From positions 2,356,001 to 2,420,000 of the forward strand of contig OY292278.1 of NCBI GenBank assembly GCA_958496175.1: 64,000 bases of DNA, written 5' to 3'. The DNA comes from Sisyra terminalis (lineage: Eukaryota > Arthropoda > Insecta > Neuroptera > Sisyridae). This document shows positions 12,401 to 24,919 of this stretch, one piece after another. The stretch's first letter is position 1; each line of letters begins with the position of its first letter. A program made the translations under genes and the position numbers. The notes below the pieces were generated by a model, which saw nothing but the letters and a program-made list of their open reading frames with translations, was not told where the DNA came from and did not search any database.

Positions 12401-13272
12401 ATTTTGAAAAATGGGCCATTAAAGTGGCCTTATTACAGACGGAAAATGTCATATCAATTTACGGCTCTAAAACTTCCCGGTTTAAATTCCCAGCAAACTA
12501 TCCCGATACATTAATGTTTCTTTTTTGGAGAACTTGGAGAAAGATTCAAACATTAATATTCAATCAGACTATAGCAAAAGAAAACATCCCTTATATCCGG
12601 TTTTTCCCAATTTAAATTGGCCTTGTTTTAGCTTTGAAATGGAATTGTGGACGTCCTGTTACCCACAGGAAGAAAATTTCTTCCGATTGTAATTCAATAA
12701 AACGTCCCTAATCTTAATTTCTTGAGAAAACTAGGCCTTATTTTGAAAAATCGGCCATTAAACTGGCCTTATTTCAGACGGAAAATGGCATATCAATTTA
12801 CGGCTCTAAAACTTCCCGATTTAAATTCCCGGCAAACTATTTCGAAAATAAATGTTTCTTTTTTTGAGAACGTGGAGAAAGATTCAAACATTAATATTCA
12901 AATAGACTATAGCAAAAAAAAACCATCCCTTATATCCGGTTTTTCCCAATTTAAATTGGCCTTGTTTTAGCTTTGAAATGGAATTGTGGACGTCCTGTTA
13001 CCCACAGGAAGAAAATTTCTTCCGATTGTAATTCAATAAAACGTCCCTTATCTTAATTTCTTGAGAAAACTAGGCCTTATTTAGAACAATCGGCCATTAA
13101 AGAGGCCTTATTTCAGACGGAAAATGTCATATCCATTTACGGCTCTAAAACGTCCCGGATTAAATTCCCGGCAAAGTATCCCGATACATTAATGTTTCTT
13201 TTTTTGAGAACTTGGAGAAAGATTCAAACATTAATATTCAATCAGACTATAGCAAAAAAAACCATCCCTTAT
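9412..13272. repeat. Large intra-array duplication, copy 2 (4,072 bp offset)
   Basis: Near-identical copy of 5340-9200. The left boundary lies within a monomer: sequence at 9253-9400 belongs to a different subtype from 5181-5330, and identity begins at the CTTCCCGGTTTAAATTCCTGG region. The right boundary is near 13272, where the TTAAATCCGG of copy 1 becomes TTATATCCGG and the subtype changes. Confidence 0.9.
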
Positions 13273-16200
13273 ATCCGGTTTTTCCCAATTTAAATTGGCC
13301 TTGTTTTAGCTTTAAAATGGAATTGTGGACGGCCTGTTACCCACAGGAAGAAAATTTCTTCCGATTGTAATTCAATAAAACGTCCCTAATCTTAATTTCT
13401 TGAGAAAAATAAGCCTTATTTTGAAAAATCGGCCATTAAAGTGGCCTTATTTCAGACGGAAAATGTCTTATCTATTTAAGGCTCTAAAACTTCCCGGTTT
13501 AAATTCCCGGCAAACTATCCCGATAAATTAAAGTTTCTTTTTTTGAGAACTTGGAGAAAGATTCAAACATTAATTTTCAATCAGACTATAGCAAAAAAAA
13601 AACCATCCCTTATATCCGGTTTTTCCCAATTTAAATTGGCCTTGTTTAAACTTTGAAATGGAATTGTGGACGTCCTGTTACCCACAGGAAGAAAATTTCT
13701 TCAAATTGTAATTCACTTAAACGTCCCTAATCTTAATTTCTTGAGAAAACTAGGCCTTATTTTGAAAAATCTGTCATTAAACAGGCCTTATTTCAGACGG
13801 AAAATGTCTCATCAATTTACGGCTCTAAAACCTCCAGGTTGAAATTCCTGGCAAACTATCCTGATACATTACTGTTTCTTTTTTTGAGAATTTGGAGAAA
13901 GATTCAAACATTAATAATCAATCAGATTATAGCAAAAGAAAACATCCCTTATATCCGGTTTTTCCCAATTTAAATTGGCCTTGTTATTGCTTTTAAATGG
14001 AATTGTAGACGTCCTGTTACCCACAGGAAGAAAATTTCAACCGACTGAAATTCAATAAAACGTCCCTTATCTGAACTTCTTGAGAAAAGTAGGCCTTATT
14101 TTGAAAAATCGGCCATTAAACTGGCCTTATTTCAGAAGGAAAATGTCACATCAATTTACGGCTCTAAAACTTCCCGGTTTAAATTCCCGGCAAACTATCC
14201 CGATACATTAATGTTTCTTATTTTGAGAACGTGGAGAAAGATTCAAACATTAATATTCAATCAGACTATAGCAAAAGAAAACATCCCTTATATCCGGTTT
14301 ATCCCAATTTAAATTGGCCTTGTTATTGCTTTGAAATGGAATTGTGGACGTCCTGTTACCCACAGGAAGAAAATTTCAACCGACTGAAATTCAATAAAAC
14401 GTCCCTTATCTGAACTTCTTGAGAAAAGTAGGCCTTATTTTGAAAAATCGGCCATTAAACTGGCCTTATTTCAGACGGAAAATGTCATATCCATTTACGG
14501 CTCTAAAACTTCCCGGTTTAAATTCCCAGCAAACTATCCCGATACATTAATGTTTCTTTTTTGGAGAACTTGGAGAAAGATTCAAACATTAATATTCAAT
14601 CAGACTACAGCAAAAAAAACCATCCCTTATATCCGGTTTTTCCCAATTTAAATTGGCCTTGATTTAGATTTGAAATGGAATTGTGGACGTCCTGTTACCC
14701 ACAGGAAGAAAATTTCTACCGATTGAAATTCAAAAAAACGTCCCTTATCTTAATTTCTTGAGAAAAATAAGCCTTATTTTGAAAAATCGGCCATTAAAGT
14801 GGCCTTATTTCAGACGGAAAATGTCTCATCTATTTAAGGCTCTAAAACTTCCCGGTTTAAATTCCCAGCAAATTATCCCGATAAATTAATGTTTCTTTTT
14901 TTGAGAACTTGGAGAAAGATTTAAGCATTAATATTCAATCAGACTATAGCAAAAAAAAACCATCCCTTATATCCGGTTTTTCCCAATTTAAATTGGCCTT
15001 GTTTTAGCTTTAAAATGGAATTGTGGACGGCCTGTTACCCACAGGAAGAAAATTTCTTCCGATTGTAATTCAATAAAACGTCCCTTATCTTAATTTCTTG
15101 AGAAAACTAGGCCTTATTTAGAACAATCGGCCATTAAAGAGGCCTTATTTCAGACGGAAAATGTCATATCCATTTACGGCTCTAAAACTTCCCGGATTAA
15201 ATTCCCGGCAAAGTATCCCGATACATTAATGTTTCTTTTTTTGAGAACTTGGAGAAAGATTCAAACATTAATATTCAATCAGACTATAGCAAAAAAAACC
15301 ATCCCTTATATCCGGTTTTTCCCAATTTAAATTGGCCTTGTTTTAGCTTTAAAATGGAATTGTGGACGGCCTGTTACCCACAGGAAGAAAATTTCTATCG
15401 ATTGTAATTCAATAAATCGTCCCTTATCCTAATTTCTTGAGAAAAATAAGCCTTATTTTGAAAAATCGGCCATTAAAGTGGCCTTATTTCAGACGGAAAA
15501 TGTCTCATCTATTTAAGGCTCTAAAACTTCCCGGTTTAAGTTCCCGGCAAACTATCCCGATAAATTAAAGTTTCTTTTTTTGAGAACTTGGAGAAAGATT
15601 CAAACATTAATTTTCAATCAGACTATAGCAAAAAAAAAACCATCCCTTATATCCGGTTTTTCCCAATTTAAATTGGCCTTGTTTAAACTTTGAAATGGAA
15701 TTGTGGACGTCCTGTTACCCACAGGAAGAAAATTTCTTCAAATTGTAATTCACTTAAACGTCCCTAATCTTAATTTCTTGAGAAAACTAGGCCTTATTTT
15801 GAAAAATCTGTCATTAAACAGGCCTTATTTCAGACGGAAAATGTCTCATCAATTTACGGCTCTAAAACCTCCAGGTTGAAATTCCTGGCAAACTATCCTG
15901 ATACATTACTGTTTCTTTTTTTGAGAATTTGGAGAAAGATTCAAACATTAATTTTCAATCAGACTATAGCAAAAGAAAACATCCCTTATATCCGGTTTTT
16001 CCCAATTTAAATTGGCCTTGTTATTGCTTTGAAATGGAATTGTGGACGTCCTGTTACCCACAGGAAGAAAATTTCAACCGACTGAAATTCAATAAAACGT
16101 CCCTTATCTGAACTTCTTGAGAAAAGTAGGCCTTATTTTGAAAAATCGGCCATTAAACTGGCCTTATTTCAGAAGGAAAATGTCACATCAATTTACGGCT

Positions 16201-18999
16201 CTAAAACTTCCCGGTTTAAATTCCCGGCAAACTATCCCGATACATTAATGTTTCTTATTTTGAGAACGTGGAGAAAGATTCAAACATTAATATTCAATCA
16301 GACTATAGCAAAAAAAAAACCATCCCTTATATCCGGTTTTTCCCAATTTAAATTGGCCTTGTTTTAGATTTGAAATGGAATTGTGGACGTCCTGTTACCC
16401 ACAGGAAGAAAATTTCTATCGATTTTAATTCAATAAATCGTCCCTTATCCTAATTTCTTGAGAAAAATAAGCATAATTTTGAAAAATCGGCCATTAAACT
16501 GGCCTTATTTCAGAAGGAAAATGTCACATCAATTTACGGCTCTAAAACTTCCAGGTTTGAATTCCTGGCAAACTATCCTGATACATTACTGTTTCTTTTT
16601 TTGAGAACGTGGAGAAAGATTCAAACATTAATATTCAATCACACTATAGCAAAAAAAAACCATCCCTTATATCCGGTTTTTCCCAATTTAAATTGTCCTT
16701 GTTTTAGCTTTGAAATGGAATTGTGGACGTCCTGTTACCCACAGGAAGAAAATTTCTATCGATTTTAATTCAATAAATCGTCCCTTATCCTAATTTCTTG
16801 AGAAAAATAAGCATAATTTTGAAAAATCGGCCATTAAACTGGACTTATTTCAGACGGAAAATGTCACATCAATTTACGGCTCTAAAACTTCCAGGTTTAA
16901 ATTCCTGGCAAACTATCCCGGTACATTAATGTTTCTTTTTTTGAGAACTTAGAGAAAGATTCAAGCATTAATATTCAATTAGACTATAGCAAAAAAAAAC
17001 CATCCCTTATATCCGGTTTTTCCCAATTTAAATTGGCCTTGTTTTAGCTTTGAAATGGAATTGTGGACGTCCTGTTACCCACAGGAAGAAAATTTCTTCC
17101 GATTGTAATTCAATAAAACGTCCCTTATCTTAATTTCTTGAGAAAACTAGGCCTTATTTAGAACAATCGGCCATTAAAGTGGCCTTATTTCAGACGAAAA
17201 ATGTCATATCCATTTACGGCTCTAAAACTTCCCGGTTTAAATTCCCAGCAAACTATCCCGATAAATTAATGTTTCTTTTTTTGAGAACTTGGAGAAAGAT
17301 TCAAACATTAATATTCAATCAGACTATAGCAAAAAAAAACCATCCCTTATATCCGGTTTTTCCCAATTTAAATTGACCTTGTTTTAGATTTGAAATGGAA
17401 TTGTGGACGTCCTGTTACCCACAGCAAGAAAATTTCTTCCGATTGTAATTCAATAAAACGTCCCTTATCTTAATTTCTTTAGAAAACTAGGCCTTATTTT
17501 GAAAAATCGGCCATTAAAGTGGCCTTATTTCAGACGGAAAATGACATATCCATTTACGGCTCTGAAACTTCCCGGTTTAAATTCCCAGCAAATTATCCCG
17601 ATAAATTAATGTTTCTTTTTTTGAGAACTTGGAGAAAGATTCAAACATTAATATTCAATCAGACTACAGCAAAAAAAACCATCCCTTATATCCGGTTTTT
17701 CCCAATTTAAATTGGCCTTGATTTAGATTTGAAATGGAATTGTGGACGTCCTGTTACCCACAGGAAGAAAATTTCTACCGATTGAAATTCAAAAAAACGT
17801 CCCTTATCTTAATTTCTTGAGAAAAATAAGCCTTATTTTGAAAAATCGGCCATTAAAGTGGCCTTATTTCAGACGGAAAATGTCTCATCTATTTAAGGCT
17901 CTAAAACTTCCCGGTTTAAATTCCCAGCAAATTATCCCGATAAATTAATGTTTCTTTTTTTGAGAACTTGGAGAAAGATTTAAGCATTAATATTCAATCA
18001 GACTATAGCAAAAAAAAACCATCCCTTATATCCGGTTTTTCCCAATTTAAATTGGCCTTGTTTTAGCTTTGAAATGGAATTGTGGACGTCCTGTTACCCA
18101 CAGGAAGAAAATTTCTTTCGATTGTAATTCAATAAAACGTCCCTTATCTTAATTTCTTGAGGAAACTAGGCCTTATTTTGAAAAATCTGTCATTAAACAG
18201 GCCTTATTTAAGACGGAAAATGTCATATCCATTTACGGCTCTAAAACTTCCCGGTTTAAACTCCCGGCAAACTATCCCGATACATTAATGTTTCTTTTTT
18301 TGAGAGCTTGGAGAAAGATTCAAGCATTAATATTCAATTAAACTATAGCAAAAGAAACCATCCCTTATATCCGGTTTTTCCCAATTTAAATTGGCCTTGT
18401 TTTAGCTTTGAAATGGAATTGTGGACGTCCTGTTACCCACAGGAAGAAAATTTCTACCGACTGAAATTCAATAAAACGTCCCTTATCTTAATTTCTTGAG
18501 AAAACGAGGCCTTATTTTGAAAAATCTGTCATTAAACAGGCCTTATTTCAGACGGAAAATGTCACATCTATTTAAGGCTCTAAAACTTCCCGGTTTAAAT
18601 TCCCGGCAAACTATCCCGATACATTAATGTTTCTTTTTTTGAGAACGTGGAGAAAGATTCAAACATTAATATTCAATCAGACTATAGCAAAAAAAACAAT
18701 CCCTAATATCCTGTTTTTCCCAATTTTAATTGTCCTTGTTTTAGCTTTGAAATGGAATTGTGCACGTCCTGTTACCCACAGGAAGAAAATTTCTTCAAAT
18801 TGTAATTCACTTAAACGTCCCTAATCTTAATTTCTTGAGAAAACTAGGTCTTATTTTGAAAAATCTGTCATTAAACAGGCCTTATTTCAGACGGAAAATG
18901 TCTCATCTATTTAAGGCTCTAAAACTTCCCGGTTTAAATTTCCGGCAAACTATCCCGATACATTAATGTTTCTTTTTTTGAGAACGTGGAATAAGATTC

Positions 19000-20430
19000 A
19001 AACATTAATATTCAATCAGACTATAGCAAAAAAAACCATCCCTTATATCCGGTTTTTCCCAATTTAAATTGGCCTTGTTTAAACTTTTGAAATGGAATTG
19101 TGGACGTCCTGTTACCCACAGGAAGAAAATTTCTTCAAATTGTAATTCACTTAAACGTCCCTAATCTTAATTTCTTGAGAAAACTAGGCCTTATTTTGAA
19201 AAATCTGTCATTAAACAGGCCTTATTTCAGAAGGAAAATGTCACATTAATTTACGGCTCAAAAACTACCAGGTTTAAACTCCTGGCAAACTATCCCGATA
19301 CATTAATGTTTCTTTTTTTGAGAACTTGGAGAAAGATTCAAACATTAATATTCAATCAGACTATAGCAAAAAAAACCATCCCTTAAATCCGGTTTTTCCC
19401 AATTTAAATTGGCCTTGTTTAAACTTTTGAAATGGAATTGTGGACGTCCTCTTACCCACAGAAAGAAAATTACTTCAAATTGTAATTCACTTAAACGTCC
19501 CTAATCTTAATTTCTTGAGAAAACGAGGCCTTATTTTGAAAAAACGGCCATTAAACTGGCCTTATTTCAGACGGAAAATGTCACATCAATTTACGGCTCT
19601 AAATCTTCCCGGTTTAAATTCCCGGCAAACTATCCCGATAAATTAATGTTTTTTTTTTGAGAACGTGGAGAAAGATTCAAACATTAATATTCAATCAGAC
19701 TATAGCAAAAAAAACCATCCCTTATATCCGGTTTTTCCCAATTTAAATTGGCCTTGTTTAAACTTTTGAAATGGAATTGTGGACGTCCTGTTACCCACAG
19801 GAAGAAAATTTCTTCAAATTGTAATTCACTTAAACGTCCCTAATCTTAATTTCTTGAGAAAACTAGGCCTTATTTTGAAAAATCTGTCATTAAACAGGCC
19901 TTATTTCAGAAGGAAAATGTCACATTAATTTACGGCTCAAAAACTACCAGGTTTAAACTCCTGGCAAACTATCCCGATACATTAATGTTTCTTTTTTTGA
20001 GAACTTGGAGAAAGATTCAAACATTAATATTCAATCAGACTATAGCAAAAAAAACCATCCCTTAAATCCGGTTTTTCCCAATTTAAATTGGCCTTGTTTA
20101 AACTTTTGAAATGGAATTGTGGACGTCCTCTTACCCACAGAAAGAAAATTACTTCAAATTGTAATTCACTTAAACGTCCCTAATCTTAATTTCTTGAGAA
20201 AACGAGGCCTTATTTTGAAAAAACGGCCATTAAACTGGCCTTATTTCAGACGGAAAATGTCACATCAATTTACGGCTCTAAATCTTCCCGGTTTAAATTC
20301 CCGGCAAACTATCCCGATAAATTAATGTTTTTTTTTTGAGAACGTGGAGAAAGATTCAAACATTAATATTCAATCAGACTATAGCAAAAAAAACCATCCC
20401 TTATATCCGGTTTTTCCCAATTTAAATTGG
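19000..20430. repeat. Tandemly duplicated dimer (679 bp period)
   Basis: A two-monomer unit occurs twice in tandem. The distinctive monomer with CCTCTTACCCACAGAAAG and GAAAAAACGGCC starts at 19440 and again at 20119, and the intervening monomer with ACTACCAGGTTTAAACTCCTGG is also repeated. The copies look identical over most of their length. Relatives of the first subtype recur at 58032 and 60746. Confidence 0.85.
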
Positions 20431-20829
20431 CATTGTTTTAGCTTTGAAATGGAATTGTGGACGTCCTGTTTCCCACAGGGAGAAAATTTCTTCAAATTGT
20501 AATTCACTTAAACGTCCCTTATCTTAATTTCTTGAGAAAACTAGGCCTTATTTTGAAAAATCTGTCATTAAACAGGCCTTATTTCAGACGGAAAATGTCA
20601 CATCTATTTAAGGCTCTAAAACTTCCGGGTTTAAATTCCCGGCAAACTATCCCGCTAAATAATAATTCTTTTTATAAGAACGTGGAGTAAGATTCAAACA
20701 TTAATATTCAATCAGACTATAGCAAAAGAAACAATCCCTTATATCCGGTTTTTCCAAATTTCAATTGGCCTTGTTTTAACGTTGAAATGGAATTGTGGAC
20801 GTCCTGTTACCCACAGGAAGAAAATTTCT

Positions 20830-21165
20830 ACACATTGGATATCACTAGAAGGTCTTATATCTATTAAATATAAGGCTTTAAATATAAAACCGTTGAGAAA
20901 ACTAGGCCTTATAATGAAAAGTCTGCTTTAATTAATTAATCTGCTTATTTAATAGACCTTATTTCGTACGAAAATTAACTCATTGTTTTACGTCTCCCTA
21001 ACGTCCCGTTTTTAATTCCGGGGAAACTATTCCTTAAAAATAAAATGTTTTTCATTAACATCGTTAAGGTTGATTCAAATCAAGTGCAGCGAAATAAACT
21101 ATCCCTTATATCCTGTTGTTCCTTTTAAAAATTGTCCTTTTTGAAAGTTTGAAGTGGAATTTGAA
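20830..21165. repeat. Diverged satellite edge monomer (before the insert), copy 1
   Basis: Monomer landmarks remain in order (CGTTGAGAAAACTAGGCCTTA, ACGTCCCGTTTTTAATTCCGGGG, AACTATCCCTTATATCC), but with many substitutions and small insertions, including TTAATTAATTAATCTGCT near 20930. It marks the left edge of the insert. A hairpin CTTATAT/ATATAAG lies near 20855-20875. The same monomer precedes the other two inserts. Confidence 0.85.
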
Positions 21166-21174
21166 TTTGAAATT

Positions 21175-21326
21175 AGCTGTCAAATCACTACAGCTACCTG
21201 ACAGCAAAACGCTGAACTATTGTGTATGACACGCTCACTTATTGTTAAAACAGAATTGTTTTTTATCTTTGATAAAACTTAATAGTTCAGCTTTTTGCTG
21301 TCGGGAGACATCGTTGTGTGACAGCT
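21175..21326. mobile_element. Foldback / MITE-like element, copy 1
   Basis: Two arms of about 47 bp, 21175-21221 and 21280-21326, are imperfect inverted repeats. The outer ends read AGCTGTCA/TGACAGCT and the inner halves share GACAGCAAAA(C/A)GCTGAACTATT. A 58-bp centre separates them. Size and structure fit a small non-autonomous DNA transposon or a foldback. No clear target-site duplication was identified and the family is not recognised. Confidence 0.6.
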
Positions 21327-23831
21327 TATTAATGCACATTAAATTAATGAAAATACCATTTAAAACGATCGATCCATGCTTAAATTGTGTTGACATGCAT
21401 CTATAAGCTTCACTTTATCGATTTAAATCGATATTACAATCGTAAAATAATGCTCCGAGTAAAATGGAGTTCCTTAACCTCTTATTTTAGCATACAAACA
21501 AAACGCTAATTTCTCGAAAAGTGGACATTTATTTGAAATTCTAAGTTCATTTTCGGTTTTAATGCATCGCATATTATCTAAAAATCATACATTTCCTTAA
21601 TTTTATTGGCAAGTATTGATTTTTAACTGCGGGTGTTTGGTCGTATATCAACATGGGCAGTTTTAAAAATTGTTGTCTGTAACTTTGAACTAAACAAATA
21701 AATAGACAAATACAACAAAATATGAATAATTTATTTAAATAATTGAACAAGTTGTATGGATCCAGTAGTAGATATCGGTAGATCGGTATCTTCTCGTTCT
21801 CAATAAAGTTCATTAGATTGGCTTATTGGTAGTTATTTTTCCGGTGGTTGTTGTTGTTCTTGTTGGTTTTGGCACTAGTGTTGCTTGCTTCTAGTTATCC
21901 AGCTTCTTCATTCAATATAAATATCTAGTAGATATAAATATTTCTTGCTTTGCTCCTTCTTATTTCTTTATTGCCTTTATTTGATTCTTGAGCCAGACAC
22001 CTTGCTTATTATATATAGCTATTCGGAGAATAAATTCTTGATGACTTTGCTTATGATGATTCTGCAACGTTCGATTAATTATAATTTACTTCCACTTTTG
22101 CGGAAAGGGGCGCTTCAAATCCAATAAATCACCTGAAAAATAAAATTATATGAATAAGAAAAGAACATTCTCTTCTTCTTAATCTTTAACATGGTTTCCA
22201 ATAGATAGATATATGGAGATAAATTGATCAGAATCTGTTTCTGCTGGACGGTCCTTTTTCAGCGAACTCTTGTCCACGAGCTGTTCCAGCAGGTCGATAA
22301 TTGCCTACGTTTCCTTTTCCCTTCTGGTCCCTGTGGTAGATATAGTGACGTGGGATTAGGAATGTCCGAATACTCAATAATTCGTCCATTCTACGTTAGC
22401 AAATAGAATCTCTGGACTGCTGCGGGTCTCTAACTTGGTTTAAGATGGAATCATTTGATATTCCTACAATGAAAAGTCAAAGTTAAAACATAAATATACA
22501 TGGGTAAGCATAACAATATAAGAACGTCTCGTACCTGCATTATATACTATTTGTAGTATAATAAATGAACGCTTAATCGAAATTTATGTTCAGTGTTCAA
22601 AGAATTCAAAATCCTCGTAAATCTATCTACATCATAGGTATTGTTGCACTATTACTTTCATATCATGACTCGAAAAAAAAGGCGAGAAGAGCAACGTGCA
22701 AAAGTAAGAACCGAAGAGGATTTGGTGTGAAATCTGGTCCAGTTTTAGTCGTAACGAGTTCGGTTGGTTGTCCAGTAGCAAAAAAGCTCACGTGACTACA
22801 GCAACTTGTTGTTCAAGTCGTGGACCATTCGGCATTCAGTGAATTAGAAACGAGAAAGCATCTTGAGTCTTCAAGGTACAAAAAGCTCTGCTTTACATGG
22901 CCAATGTAAACGTCTGCTTTCAATACGGACTGCCAAACAGCGGTGATTATTGGGATAGCAGTTTTCAGTTGGAGTATTCAAATCATGTCATCCTTAAATT
23001 GATAAATTCATAACAAACTTTTCTTTTGTCGCTAAAATTTCAAATATATAGAAACTAACTTACGTTCAAATCATCCTTGACTATTCAGATGAAAATTTCG
23101 ACACTGCACCACTTCCCTCAACCTCGCACAGTCCATAAGTCGGTAGGTAGGTCCATTTCCAATCTTCCAATGTACATATATTCTTTTCCAAGTCTAAGTG
23201 AATCTAAAAAACCAACAACAACAACAATTATACGTAGGTACATACCTATACTATGTACGATTGATTAGGTAATAGTTGTTCATTAAAAACTACCAAGCTA
23301 TAAAACTTACTTCTCATGTCTTCTTACCTATCAACTAAATAGGTCGGAAATCGCCTTTGAATTAAATAACTAACTTTTTCTTCACACTTTAGCTATCTAT
23401 CCAGTCATCGATACATATAGCTAATACCTAAGCGATTATTAATTGATAGTTAATGAGTTATTGACAAAAATTGAAGTAACACTTTGAGATTTGAATCTAA
23501 AAACTAGTGGCACATGGAAACGAGTCACAAATGTTCAAACACGATTTACCTACCAAATGCTATTGCAATTATTTTCACGATCATTATCTGTTTTGAAAAT
23601 TACAATAATTCTAAATTAAATTAATGTAGTTATCACAGTATGCATGGGGTTGTAAATAATCTTGAAGGTTAGAGACAATTCGTTGACAATTCGTTGTGCA
23701 ATGATATAATCCTATATTTTACCGTTAGAATTATTCACGGAGTCAGCGGGATTTCGGGGGACGGGTGGTGGTAAATGTTGGAAACGTATGTTTGTTTTCG
23801 TGATACTATTCACTTCTCTCTCTTACTTGTA
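21327..23831. other. Low-copy non-satellite insert, complete copy 1
   Basis: About 2.5 kb unrelated to the satellite, with higher complexity and short microsatellites (GTT-rich near 21850, CAA-rich near 23215, TAGGTA-like near 23235) and a perfect ATCGATTTAAATCGAT palindrome at 21417-21432. Open frames are at most about 80 codons, and none shows a recognised domain. A possible coding relic lies at 22179-22463 on the minus strand. It repeats at a constant +22,319 bp (43646-46150) with only a couple of substitutions seen by eye. Confidence 0.8.
22179..22463 (-). pseudogene. Possible degenerate exon with BESS-like tail (speculative)
   Basis: On the minus strand a splice-acceptor-like TTTTCATTGTAG is followed by a region with two overlapping open frames. 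One (22389 to 22228) begins MDELLSIRTF. The other (22304 to 22179) contains DSDQFISIYLSIGNHVKD preceded by a charged LLEQLVDKSSLKKDRP stretch. Acidic-then-hydrophobic tails of this kind resemble the BESS motif of insect MADF-BESS proteins, but the match is by memory and weak. Frames are broken and no start or promoter is evident. It may be chance. Confidence 0.15.
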
Positions 23832-24004
23832 TCCGCAATGGCAACGCTTCGCGCTGTTCCCAACCAGTCACCCATCCAAATTCTAAACCGCGCTCTATGT
23901 TGCTTAACGTTTACTGATCGTCCGATCACCAAGTTAAGCAACATACGAACAGTATAGGACTTGGATGGGTGACCGCTTGGGAACATCGCGGGGCATTGGC
24001 AAGC
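23832..24004 (+). pseudogene. 5S rRNA-derived head-to-head palindrome, copy 2a
   Basis: Identical by eye to 1-173. Left arm 23835-23908, right arm 23933-24000, with box A and box C in the right arm. Here the upstream flank is visible (CTCTCTCTTACTTGTATCC). It shows no T-run on the minus strand, so this palindrome has a terminator-like tract only on the right. Confidence 0.85.
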
Positions 24005-24018
24005 TTTTTTTTTTTTTT
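24005..24018 (+). terminator. T14 run, candidate RNA polymerase III terminator
   Basis: Fourteen T residues directly after the 5S-like end, the same length as at 174-187. Confidence 0.6.
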
Positions 24019-24271
24019 ATTTTCTTTCAAATTTTTTTCTTTAAAACATTAAATATTATATTCCTATTAATTAAAATCATTATTTTTCTCCTGTTTCCTT
24101 AATATAAATCAAAGCAAAATGAATAAAGTCTTTTTTTACATGTAATTATTACAAAATTAAACGTTTCAAATAAAAAATAAATAAAATAATAAGTTTAATT
24201 AATAACAATTAAATATTTAATGTCTTAAAGAATTGAAACATTGAAATAAAATAAAAAAATAACCAATTCTA
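24019..24271. repeat. AT-rich spacer of the 5S-derived unit, copy 2a
   Basis: Matches 188-440 without visible difference. No gene or other element is seen. Confidence 0.7.
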
Positions 24272-24430
24272 CGCCTCGCGTTGTTCCCATGCGGTCACCC
24301 ATCCAAGTCCTATACAGTTCTCATGTTGCTTAACGTTTACTGATCGTCCGATTACCAAGTTAAGCAACATACGAACAGTATAGGACTTGGATGGGTGACC
24401 GCTTGGGAACATCGCGGGGCATTGGCAAGG
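24272..24430 (+). pseudogene. 5S rRNA-derived head-to-head palindrome, copy 2b
   Basis: Identical by eye to 441-599. Left arm 24272-24334, right arm 24359-24426. An A7 run just upstream (24253-24259) gives a T-run on the minus strand, and T11 follows on the plus strand. Confidence 0.85.
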
Positions 24431-24441
24431 TTTTTTTTTTT
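24431..24441 (+). terminator. T11 run, candidate RNA polymerase III terminator
   Basis: Eleven T residues after the right arm of the second palindrome. Confidence 0.55.
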
Positions 24442-24670
24442 AATTTCTATCAAATTTTTTTCTTTAAAACATTAAATATTATATTCCTATTAATTAAAAT
24501 AATTATTTTTCTCCTGTTTCCCAAATATAAATCAAAGCAGAATGAATAAAGTATTTTTTAACATGTAATTAATACAAAATTAAACGTTTCAAATAAAAAA
24601 TAAATAAAATAATTACTTTATTTACTTAAGAATTTAATATTGAATTTTTAAAATGAATAAAACGTTGATT
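24442..24670. repeat. AT-rich spacer of the 5S-derived unit, copy 2b
   Basis: Same as 611-839. It leads into the diverged edge monomer. No gene is visible. Confidence 0.65.
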
Positions 24671-24919
24671 TAAATTGAAAAACTCGTCCATTTAACTGGC
24701 CTAGTTTCAGACGGAAAATGTCACATCAATTTACAGCTCCTTAACTTCCCGGTTCATATTCCCGGCAAACTGTCCCGATAAATTAATATTTCTTTCTTTA
24801 TAAACTTGAAGGAAGATTCAAAAATTAATAATCAATCCAATTATAGCGACTTTAACCATCCTATATATCGTTTTTGTTCCCATTAAACATTGTCCTTGTT
24901 TCAACTTTGATATGGAATT
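24671..24919. repeat. Diverged satellite edge monomer after the insert, copy 2
   Basis: Matches 840-1088 by eye, including the TCCTTAACTTCCCGGTTCAT variant of the central palindrome. Confidence 0.8.

Larger units (their letters stand above)
2591..20829. repeat. 340 bp satellite array, segment 2 (about 54 monomers)
   Basis: The longest uninterrupted array, all in one orientation, with 338-341 bp spacing. Motifs in order along a monomer: GGACGTCC, CCTGTTACCCACAGG, a GGCCA/TGGCC or CTGT/ACAG inverted repeat, TCAGACGGAAAATGTCACAT, a CCNGG palindrome, TTTGAGAACGTGGAGAAAG, an A-tract that is either A7-10 or AAAAGAAAAC, and CCAATTTAAATTGG. Monomer subtypes recur in ordered blocks, giving higher-order repeats. 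Nothing other than satellite is visible in this 18 kb. Confidence 0.97.

Noticed and set aside
1089..20829. CRISPR array
   Set aside because: The unit is about 340 bp and repeats over its whole length. There are no short conserved repeats separated by unique spacers.
21574..21813. Minus-strand 79-codon frame in the insert (also 39146-39385 and 43893-44132)
   Set aside because: Compositionally biased, no recognisable domain, no gene context. Its conservation is explained by recent duplication of the whole insert.
22586..22795. 69-codon plus-strand frame in the insert, with an overlapping MTRKKRREEQRA frame
   Set aside because: Basic, low-complexity sequence without a known family. A passing likeness to the N-terminal part of PIF/Harbinger transposases could not be supported by further aligned residues.
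23200..23270. Telomere-like or regulatory repeat in the TAGGTA/CAACAA region
   Set aside because: Short, irregular microsatellite-like sequence with only a few units. Nothing supports a specific role.
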